Source: Sitta carolinensis (taxonomy: Eukaryota > Chordata > Aves > Passeriformes > Sittidae). From it: a stretch of 64,000 nt of DNA. Positions within the stretch are counted from its first letter, which is position 1. Each line of letters opens with the position of its first letter. The position numbers were made by a program, and so were the translations under genes. Of the stretch, positions 11,531 to 25,110 are shown one piece after another. Location: positions 3,968,501-4,032,500 of the forward strand of contig JAVUNC010000019.1 in the NCBI GenBank assembly GCA_032173965.1. The letters run 5' to 3'. Under the pieces are notes generated by a model. It was given only the letters and a program-made list of their open reading frames with translations. It was not told where the DNA came from and made no database searches.

Positions 11531-14500
11531 GCTCATGCTAAGCATGAATCTTTGGTTAGTTAGTGTTTATTAGGGAATAAAGCACTGCAAGAAAGCCTAA
11601 CATTCAGAATTCACCTTGATACAGCACAGGTACATTTTTCGTCTACTGGGGAGCTGAAAATAGACACCAGCTTCACAACCAGTACGAAGTTCAAATTGGC
11701 TTTGTGAAAATAAAAGTATTATGTGTTTTGGCCATTTTGGAGGGGCTGGGAGAAATCTGTCCCAGTTTATTGCAAGTGGATTTATGGTCTGTAATTTTTC
11801 AAACCCCTTTTGAAGCAGCTTCCAAACTGTATGTGTGATGTGTGCTGTGTCACACATCCTGAGGTATTATTGACTGGATTTTAAATGTTTACATTGTGGT
11901 ATAGCAAATGGCATGTCACAGACTCCACTGCTCAAAGTTGGTGAAAATTCCAAAATGCTGCAAAATTCCAAATAAAGGTCTTCATGAATACATAGTGAGC
12001 TTTGCAGTATTTGCAGAAAACAAATAAACAAATAGTGATCCCGGTGTCATCACTAAGATGCTAATCAAATGAGAATAAATTCTACATTGACCAATTTCTT
12101 TGAGCAGTTTCGAGACATAAAACCCAAAAATGTTATGCAATCCAGTTAAGAACTTAGAAGTGCATGTGAAAAGGATGAATTTCAATAGTAGTAGAAAGTG
12201 ATGCCATCACAGCTGCTAAAGAACCTGTTTAAAGTGTAAGAATTAAAAGTCACTCTACCCCGCAGAGGGGAGTCCCATACAGTTTTAGGCAATGTGCTAA
12301 TAGTATATGGGAAAGTTCATAAGAAATAGGAAGTGAATTCCCAGGAAGAGTACAAAAAGAAACTTAATTCAGGGAGAGTTGCATTTACTGTATTTTTTCT
12401 GTGCTCCTTTTTAGAAGCACAATGATATTAGTAGCAGTTGCAGGTATTCACTTCCAAAGGAAAACAAGAAAGAACAACTTATTGAAAGCATACATTATGA
12501 AACACTGTCATACAAGTAAAAATATAAAAAATTCTATGCTTTATCACAGAATATATATATTTTTGCAATATAACTTTTTCTGTCATAAATTTAATTATAA
12601 TATCTGAAGTATAGCAGCAAATTCACCTGCTATTAAATAGATGTTAAGATGTGACTTATTCCTCCCTAAACTCTTGATCCTCATGTATTATCAGGTTGCT
12701 ATTTGTTTTTGTTAGTTTTTCTGATTGTCACTATGAACATATTTTACTTGATACCATAAATGCAGATAAAATCTGCACAGCCTTTTATAATAAAGTCAGA
12801 TAAAGTTTTTTTAGGCACTTTTCATCATAACCACTGAACATTATTTTAGGATCTTTACCTCAAGTAAAGTAATTTTGAAGGCACGTGGATGAGGGAAGGT
12901 TGCTGCCATCAGCAAAATTTACAGTATCTTCTTTAAAATGCATTCTAAAAGAGATATCATTAAGGCAGGAATCAGTGGGTAGAAAGTTGAAAGGGGGAGT
13001 TATAAGAGGATCTAAAAAACGTATGTTATTGTAGGACATTGAAAGACTGAGGAAAAAGAGAAAGGCACAGTATAGAAAAGCATAACAAAGAATATTATCT
13101 GCAAGAAATGAACACATTAAATAATAACTGGAGTTCAAGGAGTTGTTGCTTGCTTTTATATATAATTTAAAAAAAAAACTGGGTATGTCTTATGCAGTAT
13201 TTTTTAATAAAATAAATCAATATTATCTTAAGGAGCCAGCTTGAAATATTTTTTGGGTGAATATAGAAATTAATTAATTTCACCATAGGGGTACACTAGC
13301 AAAATGAGGCTCAACTCATTCCCAAAATTTCTTTGAGCTCTGATTTTGTAGAGTGCCATCTCTCTCTTACACCAATTGTTTGTAGTGTGATGAGCCACTG
13401 GAACAGAAATGCTTGCTGCAATAACAAAGTTGTACTTGAGATGAGATTTTTGTAGGATGACACAAGGTAAGGTCGTGATGTCTCTGTTTTATTCAGCCCT
13501 TGAGCTGCATGTTCAGTGCAGTTGTTGCCAGAGAGAATAATTTTAGTGGTCTAAACCTGATGTCTGAACAGACATCCTGGAACCATGAGGTTTGAATATT
13601 GGCAGAGCAGAGCAAGTTTTTCACCCTTCTGTGAGGGTAAAACAGGGTACCTTGTTTTCCTAACAGGCAGTTTATTGAATAGGGGGTTTTAAACTCTGCC
13701 TCTAGAACCCAGAACTCATGTGAAAATTAAAACTTCCTTGTTATTTTCCATGAACCCACGAGGCTGTTCCAGTGCCATGGGCCAAAGTTTCCCATTCCTC
13801 CCCTTCTGGGCATTATGCTGTTTATTTTCTGTCATCTGCTGCAGGGATGGATGTGTGTCAGCAATGCTGCCCCGTGAGAAGGAAAGCACTGCAGGAGCCT
13901 TTGCAATGAAAACTGCTACACTGAAGTTAATCATAATTATCATTAACACATATGTGAGCCACTTCCAGTGTGTTCTGTCCAGACCACAGTCACAGCTGCT
14001 AAAGACTAACCAATTGACTTACAATTTATAATCCTGTTCTCAGCTCACTCTGCAGTGCTTGGGGACTGGCTAGTACCTCATGCATTTAATGCTCAAGACC
14101 TGTGGTGATATTGGCTATTATCATGATTTAACACTGACTAATACCCTGCTATTCCTGGCAATACCAGCTATTAGCTGAAGGTGAGAAAGGATTAAAGACA
14201 TAGCTGGGGCACTCACTGCTAGTTTGATGTTATTATGCAGTTAATTCTGATGGTAAATACTCTTACATATTTTATATACTAAAAAAGGAAAAAAGTCTTT
14301 CTGGCTAAAAACATATTTTGGCCCATTTAGGATATCTTCCATGCGTCCATACATTAATAATCTGTGTAGATGAGCCAAAAGAAATAGATGTGGAAGAATA
14401 TGTCTGTGCACATAGACGTGTGTATATTTGCAAACACAATGCATGCATACACATAATGCATAACCCATGATGCATTTATAGCAAGTGTCATCATGAGTAC

Positions 14501-17031
14501 ACACTAAGTGCTTCCCTGGTTCTGTGTTCTGGGTCAGTACAGCCAGTGCTGAAACCTCTCAGGTGGAAAGCAGCAGACATTCTGCACCAGCAGCTGTACA
14601 CAGCTGTGTTTGCAGAAGGGGAAGCAAAGTCTTCCAAATTAAACTGCTGTAAAATTTAGACAAAATTTAGGCAAAATTCAGCTACCAGAGTTGGACTTGG
14701 CTGGCATTCTGGGATCTTGATCCTTGCTCTTGCAAAAGGTCCCATGTGACCTCTACAGCCACAAATGGGGTGTATCTGGTTTTACATCTCATTCAGGAGA
14801 CAGTAACATCTGCACCCCACAGAGGCATTCACCCTGCACAGCAGTGCTCTGCCACAGGAGCTTTAGGAACACACTTGCTCTTCTGGCTGTTTCTTCTGGC
14901 TCCAAGGCTGTGTTGTTGCCTTGCTTATCTTCAGTCTACCTCACAAGTCCCCTCACTTGTCACCCCTGATATCTCCAGAAAGTCCAACCAGGCATAAGGC
15001 TACAAGTGGACTATTATAGGAGGATTTTATATGGAATTATAGGAGACTTTTATATGGAATGGGACAGGAGAGAAGGTCTGACATCAGCTTTTACATGGTG
15101 GCAGTAGTCCACACAGAGCTGAGTCAGAAAAACAAGTTTTGCAGAACTAAAAATGAAGTGAATTAATCCATACTCTGCTCTATGTCTCAGAGTAAGTAGC
15201 ATCTATGAGGGGAAGACAAGACAACATCCACATTTTCTCAGAATGGCAAATTCTTGAACACTCCAAATTAGTTCGAGTGGGTATACACAAAACTGTGGAT
15301 AACAATTATCTGTGAAGCTACCGATTTTGATACTTGCAAGATATGTTGGTTCTAAATTAAAAGAAAGAAGAAAGTGCAGAAGACTACCCAGATGACATCA
15401 AGGGTCTGAACAAATCTGGGAATGCTGGGAATAGCCTGAGCCTTTTCAGAAGAGGTGAACCTGCAGCCTCATTCTTTAGGACCCCCAAAAGACCCCCAAT
15501 GAAACTGTGCCAGCACCTGAGCAAAGCTCCCCTGGAAATCAAGCAATCCACACTGACCCTTCCATTGACTCTAAAATAAAGATATAAACTTGAGTCCTAA
15601 CCACTCCAGAAAAAAGGACACGAGTCAGACTTGCACACACCCAAAATGCAGATGTTGGACCTGCACAATCACAAAACATTCCAGGCTCTGATGCTGCTGA
15701 GTGTGGCACACACACCTGCTCACCAGCACAGGGAGTTTCTCAGCTTCCTGAGGGTCTTAGAAATAAAGCAAAATGCAGCATCTCAGTTTAGTCTCTATTA
15801 TATTCCTAGAAACCTCTTGCCAATTTCAGTTTCCACTACCTAAGAAAAACACAGCAAGAATAAAACTTTGGTTAATACAAGAAACCTGGCTCCTGGCATT
15901 GGAGGTCTGCACTCATTTCTCAACATTGCCACTAATATTCAGTGTGTTTGGGCAGCCCAAACCCCTCATATGAAGTCAAGCAGTAAAATTTCTGTATTTA
16001 CCCTGTAGTACTTTCCCTGCTTCCCTGATCTCCAGGGACAGAATAAGCATCCTCTGAGCCTGTAAAATGCAGGGCTCAACAGAGCCTATTCCACACTACT
16101 GTGACAGAAACAATAAAATAAATGAAAGGACTAAGATGAGCATTTTCAATCAAACAAATGTCTTCACTAGCAATGCCTCCAGAAACATCTCTCCACTGCC
16201 AGAAATTCCTCTTACCTGCCAGAATCTGTTCTACTGAATTTGGAAAGGATTTCCTTCGAATTCACTGTGAAAATGTCATTTTTCTAATCACCTATTTGCT
16301 ACAACATCAAAACGCTTGCTCTGTTGAACTGGATGTGTGAGAAATAAACAAAAAGAAAGAACAACCAAACAAAATTTTAAATCTTGCAGATTAACAAAGA
16401 TGCTTTTCTTGCCCTCTTTGCCATCACACAATCAGAGAGACTATCAGGGCACATTCCTCACTGCCTGATTCCAAGGCACCACTTTTCAACAGACTTGGTT
16501 TAGGAAGGTTGTCCTAAGGATGCAAAGTGACTGCTCAAGAGCAGGACACACGACACCTCATTCACAAGCCAAGACAATCACAACACTCTGTCACAACTGC
16601 TTGTAATTGCCCTCTCCTTAAGAGAAAAATATTTATATATTGAATGGTAAATTCCCCACAGTTTTTTAGAAGCATCTTAATTCTTGGTTTATTGTATTGC
16701 CTTTTTTCCTAAATTCACTCATCAGTCTGGCCATTGTATCATTGTCTTATTGCTGTGCAAAGCTGAGCTGATAGTTTTTTGAAGCTGCCCTTCTCCACAA
16801 TGTTTAGGAGGAGGAGGAAAGGATGAGATGCCAAGAGCTGAAGAGAAGGATGTAGTGGAATGAAAGATGATCAGGGAAGGGAAAAGGAGAGTCTGTTTTG
16901 TTAATGCTGTTCTGGCCACCTCTCACGTCTTCCTCCTGAATTTTTTAAGTTCTTCAGCTGCATGTATTTAGCTTTCTGGCTGCTTTTGTTTTTTGGCTAC
17001 CCAGCCTCTCTCCTTGCATCTACTCACTTTC
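11531..17031. other. Unrecognised non-coding DNA
   Basis: About 5.5 kb, AT-rich between 12.2 and 13.3 kb, with no recognised gene or interspersed repeat. Open frames are at most 103 codons (13720-14031 plus, overlapping a minus-strand frame). A small 23-bp tandem duplication at 15014-15059 is listed separately. Confidence 0.5.
15014..15059. repeat. 23-bp tandem duplication
   Basis: Two adjacent 23-bp units beginning TTATAGGAG and ending TTTTATATGGAA match at 21 of 23 positions, differing at units' positions 10 and 11. A local duplication without known function. Confidence 0.85.
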
Positions 17032-17055
17032 TTTTTTTTTTTTTTTTTTTTTTTT
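17032..17055. repeat. Poly(T) run, 24 bp
   Basis: Uninterrupted run of 24 T. The overlapping 107-codon plus-strand frame (16962-17285) gains its Phe-rich stretch from this run and is not regarded as a gene. Confidence 0.9.
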
Positions 17056-18318
17056 CAAGAAACTTGCTTAAGCTTTTCCGGCCACGTCTCTCTCACATTG
17101 TGTGGCCTCTGGTCTCAGCTTCCTTGCCAGGCTCCCAAGCAGAGCTGCTTGGCTTAGACCTCCCCCTGCTGCTGCATGCTCTTAGGGAGCTGCAGAAACC
17201 TGCAGTGTGGGCTGCTGGGCATAGAGCACCAAACACCTTCTCTCAGGCCGTGGGGTGCTTCATCTCTGCTAACAAGGCAAGGTGATGAGGGCTAATCTGC
17301 CAGGCTCCCTTCTCACCTCACAGATCACATGCCAAAATGTGCCTGGAGAAAATCCTTCCCTCCCAGCTCTGCCTCTCCTGGGGCATTAATGTACAGTAAT
17401 GGATAAAGCAGCCAGGGGCAGGCAAGACAGCTCCTAAAACACTCTCCATGCCAGCATAGAGGTCTCCAACAGGCAACACAAAGTTTAAGGTGCAATCCCA
17501 GATGCTCTGCTGTTGAATTCTTGGGATTCAAGACTGTTCTTGTACACATTTGTCTATCTGCCAGCCAGTTCTGTCTATAAATGTTTTGTTGCAGTAGACT
17601 GCAAGGTGTATTCTTAGACAAAAAAAAAATCTGTAGGAAGCTTCTGTAGATACTTTGTCTCTGTCACATAGTCTTAAAGTAGGAAAGCACAAGAATGATA
17701 AAATCAGGTTTATAAAACTGCTTCCTGTAGCTCTGCCTCATAACTCAAAAGCAATTCACCAATGTAATTAAAAAGAAGCTTAATATTAAACATACACTAT
17801 GGCTCAAGAATGGCACTGTTTATAACACTTGAAACATTTGTTCTGACGTGCAAACACTGTTCCTACTCTAATGAGAGTGGCACGAAACTCATTTACCCAG
17901 TAGTGAAGGGGACCAAGGGAGCAGTGATGTCAATGCTGCAGAGTTACAAACACATTTTCAAGTGTATAATACCAAATCCATCCCAGGAGCCAGAAAAGGA
18001 AGAACCCCCCCACTCCAGCATGTAAAAAGCTGAGAAATGGGTCAGGTCCTTGACTTTTTCATTCATCAGTGTATCTTCATGGAAGCAGTGGTTGCACATT
18101 GTGTCTATGAACTGCACTGAGGAAGGAAAGCCCTGGAGGGCTGGGTTGGCCTCTCTGCTCTCTGTGCTCCCCAGTTCACACAGCCAGGGACTGCTCCCAC
18201 ACCTTCAGCAGCCCCTGAGCACAGTGTGGGCTCATGGATGCAAAGTCCTGGTGACTAGGGAAAGCAGGGAGCTCCTGAGGAACTTCAAATTTCCTTTAAA
18301 TGCTGATTGCTGCATTTT

Positions 18319-18320
<2 letters not shown>
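17056..18320. other. Unrecognised non-coding DNA
   Basis: Somewhat more GC-rich from 17.06 to 17.3 kb and 18.1 to 18.26 kb, but no recognisable exon or repeat. A 98-codon minus-strand frame (17325-17621) shows no known motif. Confidence 0.5.

Positions 18321-18361
<41 letters not shown>
18321..18361. repeat. Poly(T) run, 41 bp
   Basis: The longest homopolymer in the window, 41 uninterrupted T, followed about 40 bp later by a 12-bp A run. Neither flank is a recognised retroposon, and no target-site duplication is evident. Confidence 0.9.
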
Positions 18362-18365
<4 letters not shown>

Positions 18366-19458
18366 GTACCAAGTTATGATTTTTGTTAAATATAAAAGCA
18401 AAAAAAAAAAAACAAATACAAAACCGAAACCTGTTCCCTTCCCTGGCAAGCTCTCAACTCCTGTATTCTTCTGGAACCTTCATTGTTTTCTTATGTAGCC
18501 TCAGGTGTTGTCAGACTTCTGATATTTTGACATGGACAAAGGGAGACCATGCTTGGCTACAGCTTCTGATCCCTTTCAGAAACAAGCATCTCCAAGTGTT
18601 CTAACTTATTAATGTGCTGCTTTAAAGCTAAGTTGTTCCAATCAAAAGTGTGGGGGGGAAACAGCCAACAAAAATTACCAAACAAGCACAAATGTAAAGT
18701 TTTACACAAACAAGTAAGATTAAATTTTTTTGTCTCAGTTTTTGTGAGTGTAATTTAGGTTTTTATCTGAGTGAATCAAATTAAAAAGGGTTTACTAGGG
18801 AGATATTTTGGCTATTTCAAATAAATTCAGACAAGATTGCCCAGTCACCTTGGTATGTGGAGCAGCTCTACAGCAATGAGTTAATGGTGGTGATAAAAGG
18901 AACTGAACTCGGTAGAAGAGAGGTTTGTGGTCCTGCACAGAGGACAGAGCATCTGCTCTGACAGAGATAGTGAAACATCTGAAAATGGTGAAAAATCTAA
19001 GGAGTTTGTTTCAACCTAAAAAAAAATCAGTGAAGAAAAACACAGGTTGAGAATTGCAAAGTCTGGCCATGGACCATGGGAAAAAGATTTGGGAAATAAA
19101 TTTTGTGAGGAAAAAAAAATAATAGATAAGTCATAAACTCTACTTGTTGTTCATTAATATAGACATGAACAGTCATTTCTTACTCCTATGTGCATGGACC
19201 AGGAACAGACACTGCTGCTAAGTTTAATTCCACTGTATGTTTTTCAACTACATTAAGGAAAAGAAATTTCTAATGCACATATGTACCAAATCAAACAAGC
19301 CCACAGAAATCTTAGTAAAATATATGGATTTTAACATTGTTTATCTGTATTGAGTTTAAAGAGACTTCCAAGTGGGTTTGTACAAAAATACAACAAATAT
19401 TATCTAAGCTTCTACCCTTTCTTCATTAAAAGTCTCCCACTGAATACCTGTCTTTGAT
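18362..19458. other. Unrecognised non-coding DNA
   Basis: AT-rich sequence with several short A runs. No gene or repeat family was recognised. Confidence 0.5.
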
Positions 19459-19527
19459 GCAGCTGGTCCAGTGATTGGACTTAAAAGACTCCCTTCCAAC
19501 CCAAACTATGCCATGATCCTAAGATTA
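19459..19527 (+). mobile_element. Possible CR1 3' terminal remnant
   Basis: About 70 bp resembling the last part of a CR1: a GGTCCAGTGATTGGACTTAA block, CTCCCTTCCAACCCAAACTA, then a degraded ATGCCATGATCC octamer-like end. The match is confined to the conserved 3' end, so the call is tentative. Confidence 0.55.
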
Positions 19528-22500
19528 TTCTGCTGGCCAAATGTCATTAAGGGATCTTTTTGACACAACAAAATGCATCTATCCCTTTATCATTGCAAGA
19601 CCAGTCCAGTTTCCACTGAAATCCATGGGAAGATTCCCTTTGATTTCCATGGAGACTGGCTTGTTTCATAATAGCTTTATATTTCTCTGACAGTGATCCA
19701 AATCAGGAAAAAAAAACTACTTACAGTGATACAAATAAGAAAAGAGGAAGGTGTATAGATCTTAATATTTATAAGGCCATACTCCACAAATTATGTAGAG
19801 CTAATGATCAAATATTAATAAAATATTAATTAGTATCTCAGCATCTTTTATTAAATTGTAAACAGTTAAACATGTAATTTAGTTTGTAAAATAATAGTGT
19901 CACAGAAAAGCTGCCTGCTTCTCTGTTTTGAAGCTGAAACTCTAAATGAAAGGATTTTTTTATGAAATAAACTTTGCCAAGTGAATGCTAAATTCCACTA
20001 GTTTTTCAGATGTTCCTCACTGCTCTTCTTACAGGATTTTCCAATTATCCTATTAACAAGTATTACTTATTTCTTTGTACTTTGCAGCTTGTATTTCCTT
20101 TAAAATTAAGACAGCATGTTGGATTGGAGCCATTCTTTTACTTTCCACAACAACAAATTACTGTCATTATGAGTAAAGGATTGTGATTCACCATCATGAG
20201 AAAATGCAAGATGCAGAATAGGATAAGCACAGTAGTGCTTTGCAGCTGTACATTCTCTTTCCTTCAGCAGAAACAGCCTTTTTCACAGCAGTTCTCTCTG
20301 GGTACAGATACAGAGCATCAAAAGCTGAGCAGAAAAGGCGGCACTGAGTTTAAAACTGATATTCACAGTGCAAGAGGAAAATCAGCCCCATGTATCCTTG
20401 ACCTCTTCCTCTAAATAATGCCTTAAAAATCAAAACCATTTAAAGTTTATTCTCTCTACCAGTTTAGAAAGGGGAGACCCTTAGGAGGCACCCTGCTAGA
20501 GCAGCAGCCACGTGAACAGACTGCACTTTGGAGGGAACAAAGTCAGGTTTTCCCTCCATATTTGCTTCTTGTCATACTGCAAGTTAGCTTTGAAAGATGC
20601 TGAAATGGTCCTGATGATGGCTATCACTGAATGCTCTCTGGTGACTGAACTGGAAGTTCAGTGGTCTTGTTTCCTGTACAGTGAATAACCGCATAAATGA
20701 AATAGGCAAAGATACCAGCTGTGGTGTTTATGTGCTGCTTTGCTGAGTCTCACTGGGGATGCAAATGATGATTAAACACACACACACACACTGCACCCTT
20801 CAACTCCTCCGGTGTTTTTCCTTTCAGGTTTGGACTGCCACACCTCTGTAGGGCAGAGCAGGAGAACTGGAGCACTTCTGTGGAAAGGCAGAAGATTTTG
20901 GTCTGCAGGACTGTGATTCAGACACGTTTTGCAGCCACTGAATTCAACACGCATATTTAATTTAATTTATTTTTTTTTAAAATCTTGAATAGGCCCATTC
21001 TAGAACAGCCCATTTAGAAAGAGGCAACTGCAGTGTCTGTGCAGCTGACAGGGCCAAGGATCCCAGTGCACATTAAATTGTGACTGAAGAAGCCATTAGG
21101 AGAGGGACTTTGGACACGTGTCTGAGCTTAGGTCACTTCACTGAATATTTTCTCTTGTAGCTGAATCTCTGTCACTGCCTCTCTACTTCTTGTTGGTTCA
21201 TTAGTTTGAGGAAACTCTCATCACAGTAACTATTTCTGCAATGGAGCTGCAGAAGGAGTTGTATCTGTTTAGAGATTTAAATATATTTGTGGATCTGCAC
21301 CTAAATTCCAATATATTACAATATAGCAAGAAATTCTAGTCATTCAGGTAAGGAACCTTTCATTTTTTATACCTGCAAATATTAGCATGTTCATTGCCTT
21401 TCCAAAGGCAAATAATTCCAGGAATAAGGAGAAGGAAAGCATTCTTTCAAGCAGCAAGAAACTAAAATCTCTCAGGAGCCTCTGAGTCTCTTTATGTGTG
21501 CGACATTGTGGAACATGCTGTGAATTATAACTGACAGCACAGACTGTAAAATTATGGTCCCCTCCTAACTGCTGTCTCTGCACTTGAGCCCTGCGGTATC
21601 ATTTCCCAGGAACATGCATTTCTCATCCTTTAATCTGGAACCACTTTCATGCCCTACACAGGCTCCATTACACACCCGTAGAGACTATCCCTTCCACCAG
21701 GATGCTGTCCAGATGTCTGGGACTTCTGCCTCATGGGGCACAAGACATCTGACACTTGAGCCCAGCAATTTATTGTCAATGCAGAAGTACGACACCCATA
21801 AAAGTTGCTTCAACTTACTCCAGTATTTCTGAATCACTGCTAATAATATAATGTGGTGATAACCAACCTCGTAACCCGCTTGCAAAACTACACGTTACTA
21901 ACTGACCACGGAAGAGTTTTTCCCATTGTACTATTGTGGAAACTTCATGCCTGCAGGCAAATAACTTTGGTTAAGGGGGGAAGGTCTTGAGAACTTTCAT
22001 GGGTTTGTGACAAGAACAGCTTGTCTGAGTCTAATTTTACCCAATAGTTGCATAAATGAATTTTTAAAACATGATACATATTCTTAATGTCTAATCCAGG
22101 ACTGTGCGGTTTCATGCAGGGCTAATCCCGTGGAGTAATATATTACTTAAAGCCTTGGATCAGAAAACTAGTGAATATCAGTTATAGCAAAATTGTGGTG
22201 CCTGACGATAGCTAAAATAAATAGAAGAGAATGGCACGCAAGCGAAAAAATAGAAAAGACAGATAAACAGTATGAAAATGTTTTTGTCTGAAACGCTGAA
22301 ATTCCCTAAGACATCACTTAAGCACTTGGAACAAGGACTACGTGATTCAAAGAGGCAGATGTCAACTAAAAACTTCATGTTAGGCAAGCCCAAGAGAAAG
22401 AAAAGCTACACTTGAGCATTTGAATCAGAAGATTAAGAAAATCACAGCAGAAACACAAAAATGTTGGGGGACACAAAAATGTGTTACAGCAGGCAGCTGC

Positions 22501-24132
22501 CTCTCCAAAACGTGGTCCTGCACTTCACTAAGTTGGTGAAAATTTCAACAGAAAGAACCTTCCAGGGTAGGAAGTCCTCTAAAAGCACCTGCTCCCAGGA
22601 GGCAAAAGGCTGTGCCTCTCTGCATTCTCTCAACCCTCTTTGTTTTGCCTGACAGAAGAACTCGCCAAGCTGGTGCTGTTCCCCACTGAGACTTCATTCA
22701 CATGGGCAAGAGCAAGGATTGAGGTGGCTGCAGCAGTGGGAGATGTTCTCTTTCTGGGTTACTTCAAGACTTGCCTTTGCTCCTTCTCCAGCAGAGCAGA
22801 GCCCATCTCAGCATTTCCAGGCATCTAGAACCTTGCCTTGTTGCTCTACTTCATGCAAATGTTTTGTTGAGGACACCTGTAATCGATTAAAAGAGTTTCT
22901 TACACAACTCCATCCTGCTTGCATCACTTTGCTTGTATTGTGAGCTACCAAATAGACCCTAAATAAATTTATCTCATTGCAGGCTTACTCATTTCAAAAC
23001 TGACAGAAAATTGCCTCCTGAGTACACTCCACAGAGCCAAGGGCTCACTCCCATGCTGTCCCTTGGTGGCAGGGGGAATCCACTGGCATCATCCTGGAGG
23101 ACAGACCTCTGAGCCAACATGACCTGAGCACCATCAGCCTATCCATGGTCCCTGCCCCAGGGCTCACAGCCACAGAATTTGTGCCAGCAGACCCCTTCTG
23201 TCTGTGCTGCAGTGGGGCAGCAGCCAGAGAGCCAGTGGGACACAGCTAGGGGAGAGGCAGGCTCCTGCTGGGAGCACCTGCTGTGCCAAGGAGCTGAGGA
23301 AATGCTGCTACAGTGGAGAAGAATCAGCAGCCACCAGATGCGAGGGATGATCTCCAGATGTTAGGGGAATGTCAGCCTCCCACAACTGGGAAAGCTGCTC
23401 ACCACCACAATGGCAGAGATGCTCTGTAATCCCTTCTTTTCTCTCCTATTTACTCCTGCCAAAGCAATCACCAAGTTCAAAGCTGCCACTGAACTCAGAC
23501 AAGAAGGGGATGATTAGAGAGCACAGCAATATTCTGTGTGTAAACCAGAGCACTTCCCATTATGTAATGCAATGGCTTCCATGGTGTGCTGCCCACAGCT
23601 CGTGGGAGCCTGCTCAGCCAGCCTGCTTTGGCCTTTATCACATCCTAACCTCATATTTTGCCTCTGGAAGTCTTTAGCCGTGTCCCTGAGTGCCAGTGCC
23701 AGCTGAGGAGGCAGTCACTATGCTCCCTTGGGTTTCTGCTACAATGATGGGCCAAGTCTCCTAAATGACACTTGTAAGACAGCAAAGGAGCATGTTCTTC
23801 ATTTTAGCTGATGAATTAGGCAGCCAAATCTATCACTGCTTTTCCCTTGGATCTTGTGAAATATTATCTGAAGAGATAATCCACTGCGATAAATAAAACA
23901 AAACAAACGAGCTCCTCAACAGATGGTTTCACTATTAAAGTCTGAAATCAGAGCTGAGAAAAACTTTATCTGCTATGACACAACATCTCACCAAATGCTG
24001 ACAGATTTTTCCTGTTGTTCATATTTATATGATGAAAGCAATCAACATGATATTTTTCTTAAAAGGCAACCAAGAATCTCGGCCCAGCCTCAGACAAAGC
24101 TTTTATTTCCAGATGTTCTTCTCTTTGTAACA
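19528..24132. other. Unrecognised non-coding DNA
   Basis: Nothing nameable except a 16-bp (AC)n at 20776-20791. Moderately GC-richer stretches at 22.6-22.8 and 23.03-23.36 kb contain overlapping short frames (up to 102 codons at 23369-23677) without known motifs. Two GCTAATCC/CTAATCC sites near 22.1 kb are noted but not interpreted. Confidence 0.5.
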
Positions 24133-24195
24133 TGAAACATAAGAACTTTTGTAACAGGGTCAAGCTAAAGATGCATCTAGTCTAATGTTCTGACT
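24133..24195 (+). mobile_element. Possible ancient CR1/SINE tail fragment
   Basis: The string around AACATAAGAAC, followed by GGGTCAAGCTAAAGATGC and ATCTAGTCTAATGTTCTGAC, resembles an old amniote repeat. That repeat reads, in order, 'ACATAAGAAC', 'GGTCAGACCAAAGGTCC', 'ATCTAGCCCAGTATCCTG'. The fragment is short and diverged, so the family assignment is from memory and weak. Confidence 0.45.
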
Positions 24196-25014
24196 TCTAA
24201 AGAGTACAGTTTAGGGTGTTTTAGAAAGTGTATAAAACATGGCAAGAACACCAGGGTTCTTTGCCTAGTTTATCCTCCTGGATTCTGGTGTGTTTAGTAC
24301 TTAAAATTATTGTCTTTTTTGTATAGCATTAGCACTGCATACTAGGCAAGATTAAGTATAATTAAAAGAATATGCATCTTGGATGAGTGGATTAAGTGAA
24401 AATTACTTACCACAAACATTGAAACACATGCAAACCTAAATTCCATGTATATGAACATTTTACAAAAAAAATATGATTTTTTAAAATTAAAACTGGAACC
24501 AGAAGAAAGGATTGTTCTCCATCAAAAAACAGGTTACTTGAAATGTTAACAGCTTTCACTTTCACTATAAATATTACTCCTTCCCTACCAATGTGGTGTA
24601 TATCTTCACAAAAATGTTGTCTTTTCAGTTCTGTGTCTCTTTTCCTATTTAATTTACCTTAGAAGAGCTATCTTCTTGCTGCTTCTCTAAAAATAAAAGG
24701 CAAAATTCCCTGCTACCCACAGCAAGAAAACAGCCACTCTGAAAACAAGCATGATCAGACACACTGCTCCAAACACTGTGCTCTGCTCAGTCTGTATTTC
24801 TATGGAGGGAGCTGCATACTCAAAATAATTATATGAAGTGACTTCAGATTCATGGCAGCACAAGACCAGGCAGCTTTGCCTGCCCGACTCCAACACAGAT
24901 ATAAGTCTTCAGAACAGGTCTCTGTCTCTGTCCAAAGGGGTCTCTATTTCCAGTTTGAGATCCCACACAGTAGCCCCCATATACAAGAGTGCACTGAAAG
25001 GCTGTGAAAAAAAA
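24196..25014. other. Unrecognised non-coding DNA
   Basis: AT-rich, without a recognised gene or repeat. Short frames on both strands overlap at 24.69-25.07 kb. Confidence 0.5.
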
Positions 25015-25110
25015 AGCTGGCTAGGTCTCTTAAAAACACGTTGTGAAGCTGGCCAGGTCTCTTAGAAACACATTGTGAAGCTGGACATTTTAGGTTAAAA
25101 ACACAAAATA
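25015..25110. repeat. 32-bp tandem repeat, about 2.5-3 copies
   Basis: Two units of 32 bp (25015-25046 and 25047-25078) begin AGCTGGC, share AGGTCTCTTA and end ACATTGTGA or ACGTTGTGA. They differ at three positions. A third, decayed unit starts AGCTGGACATTTTAGG and keeps AAAAACACA. Confidence 0.85.

Noticed and set aside
16962..17285. 107-codon frame with a Phe stretch
   Set aside because: It crosses a 24-bp poly(T) run and has no similarity outside it that I recognise.
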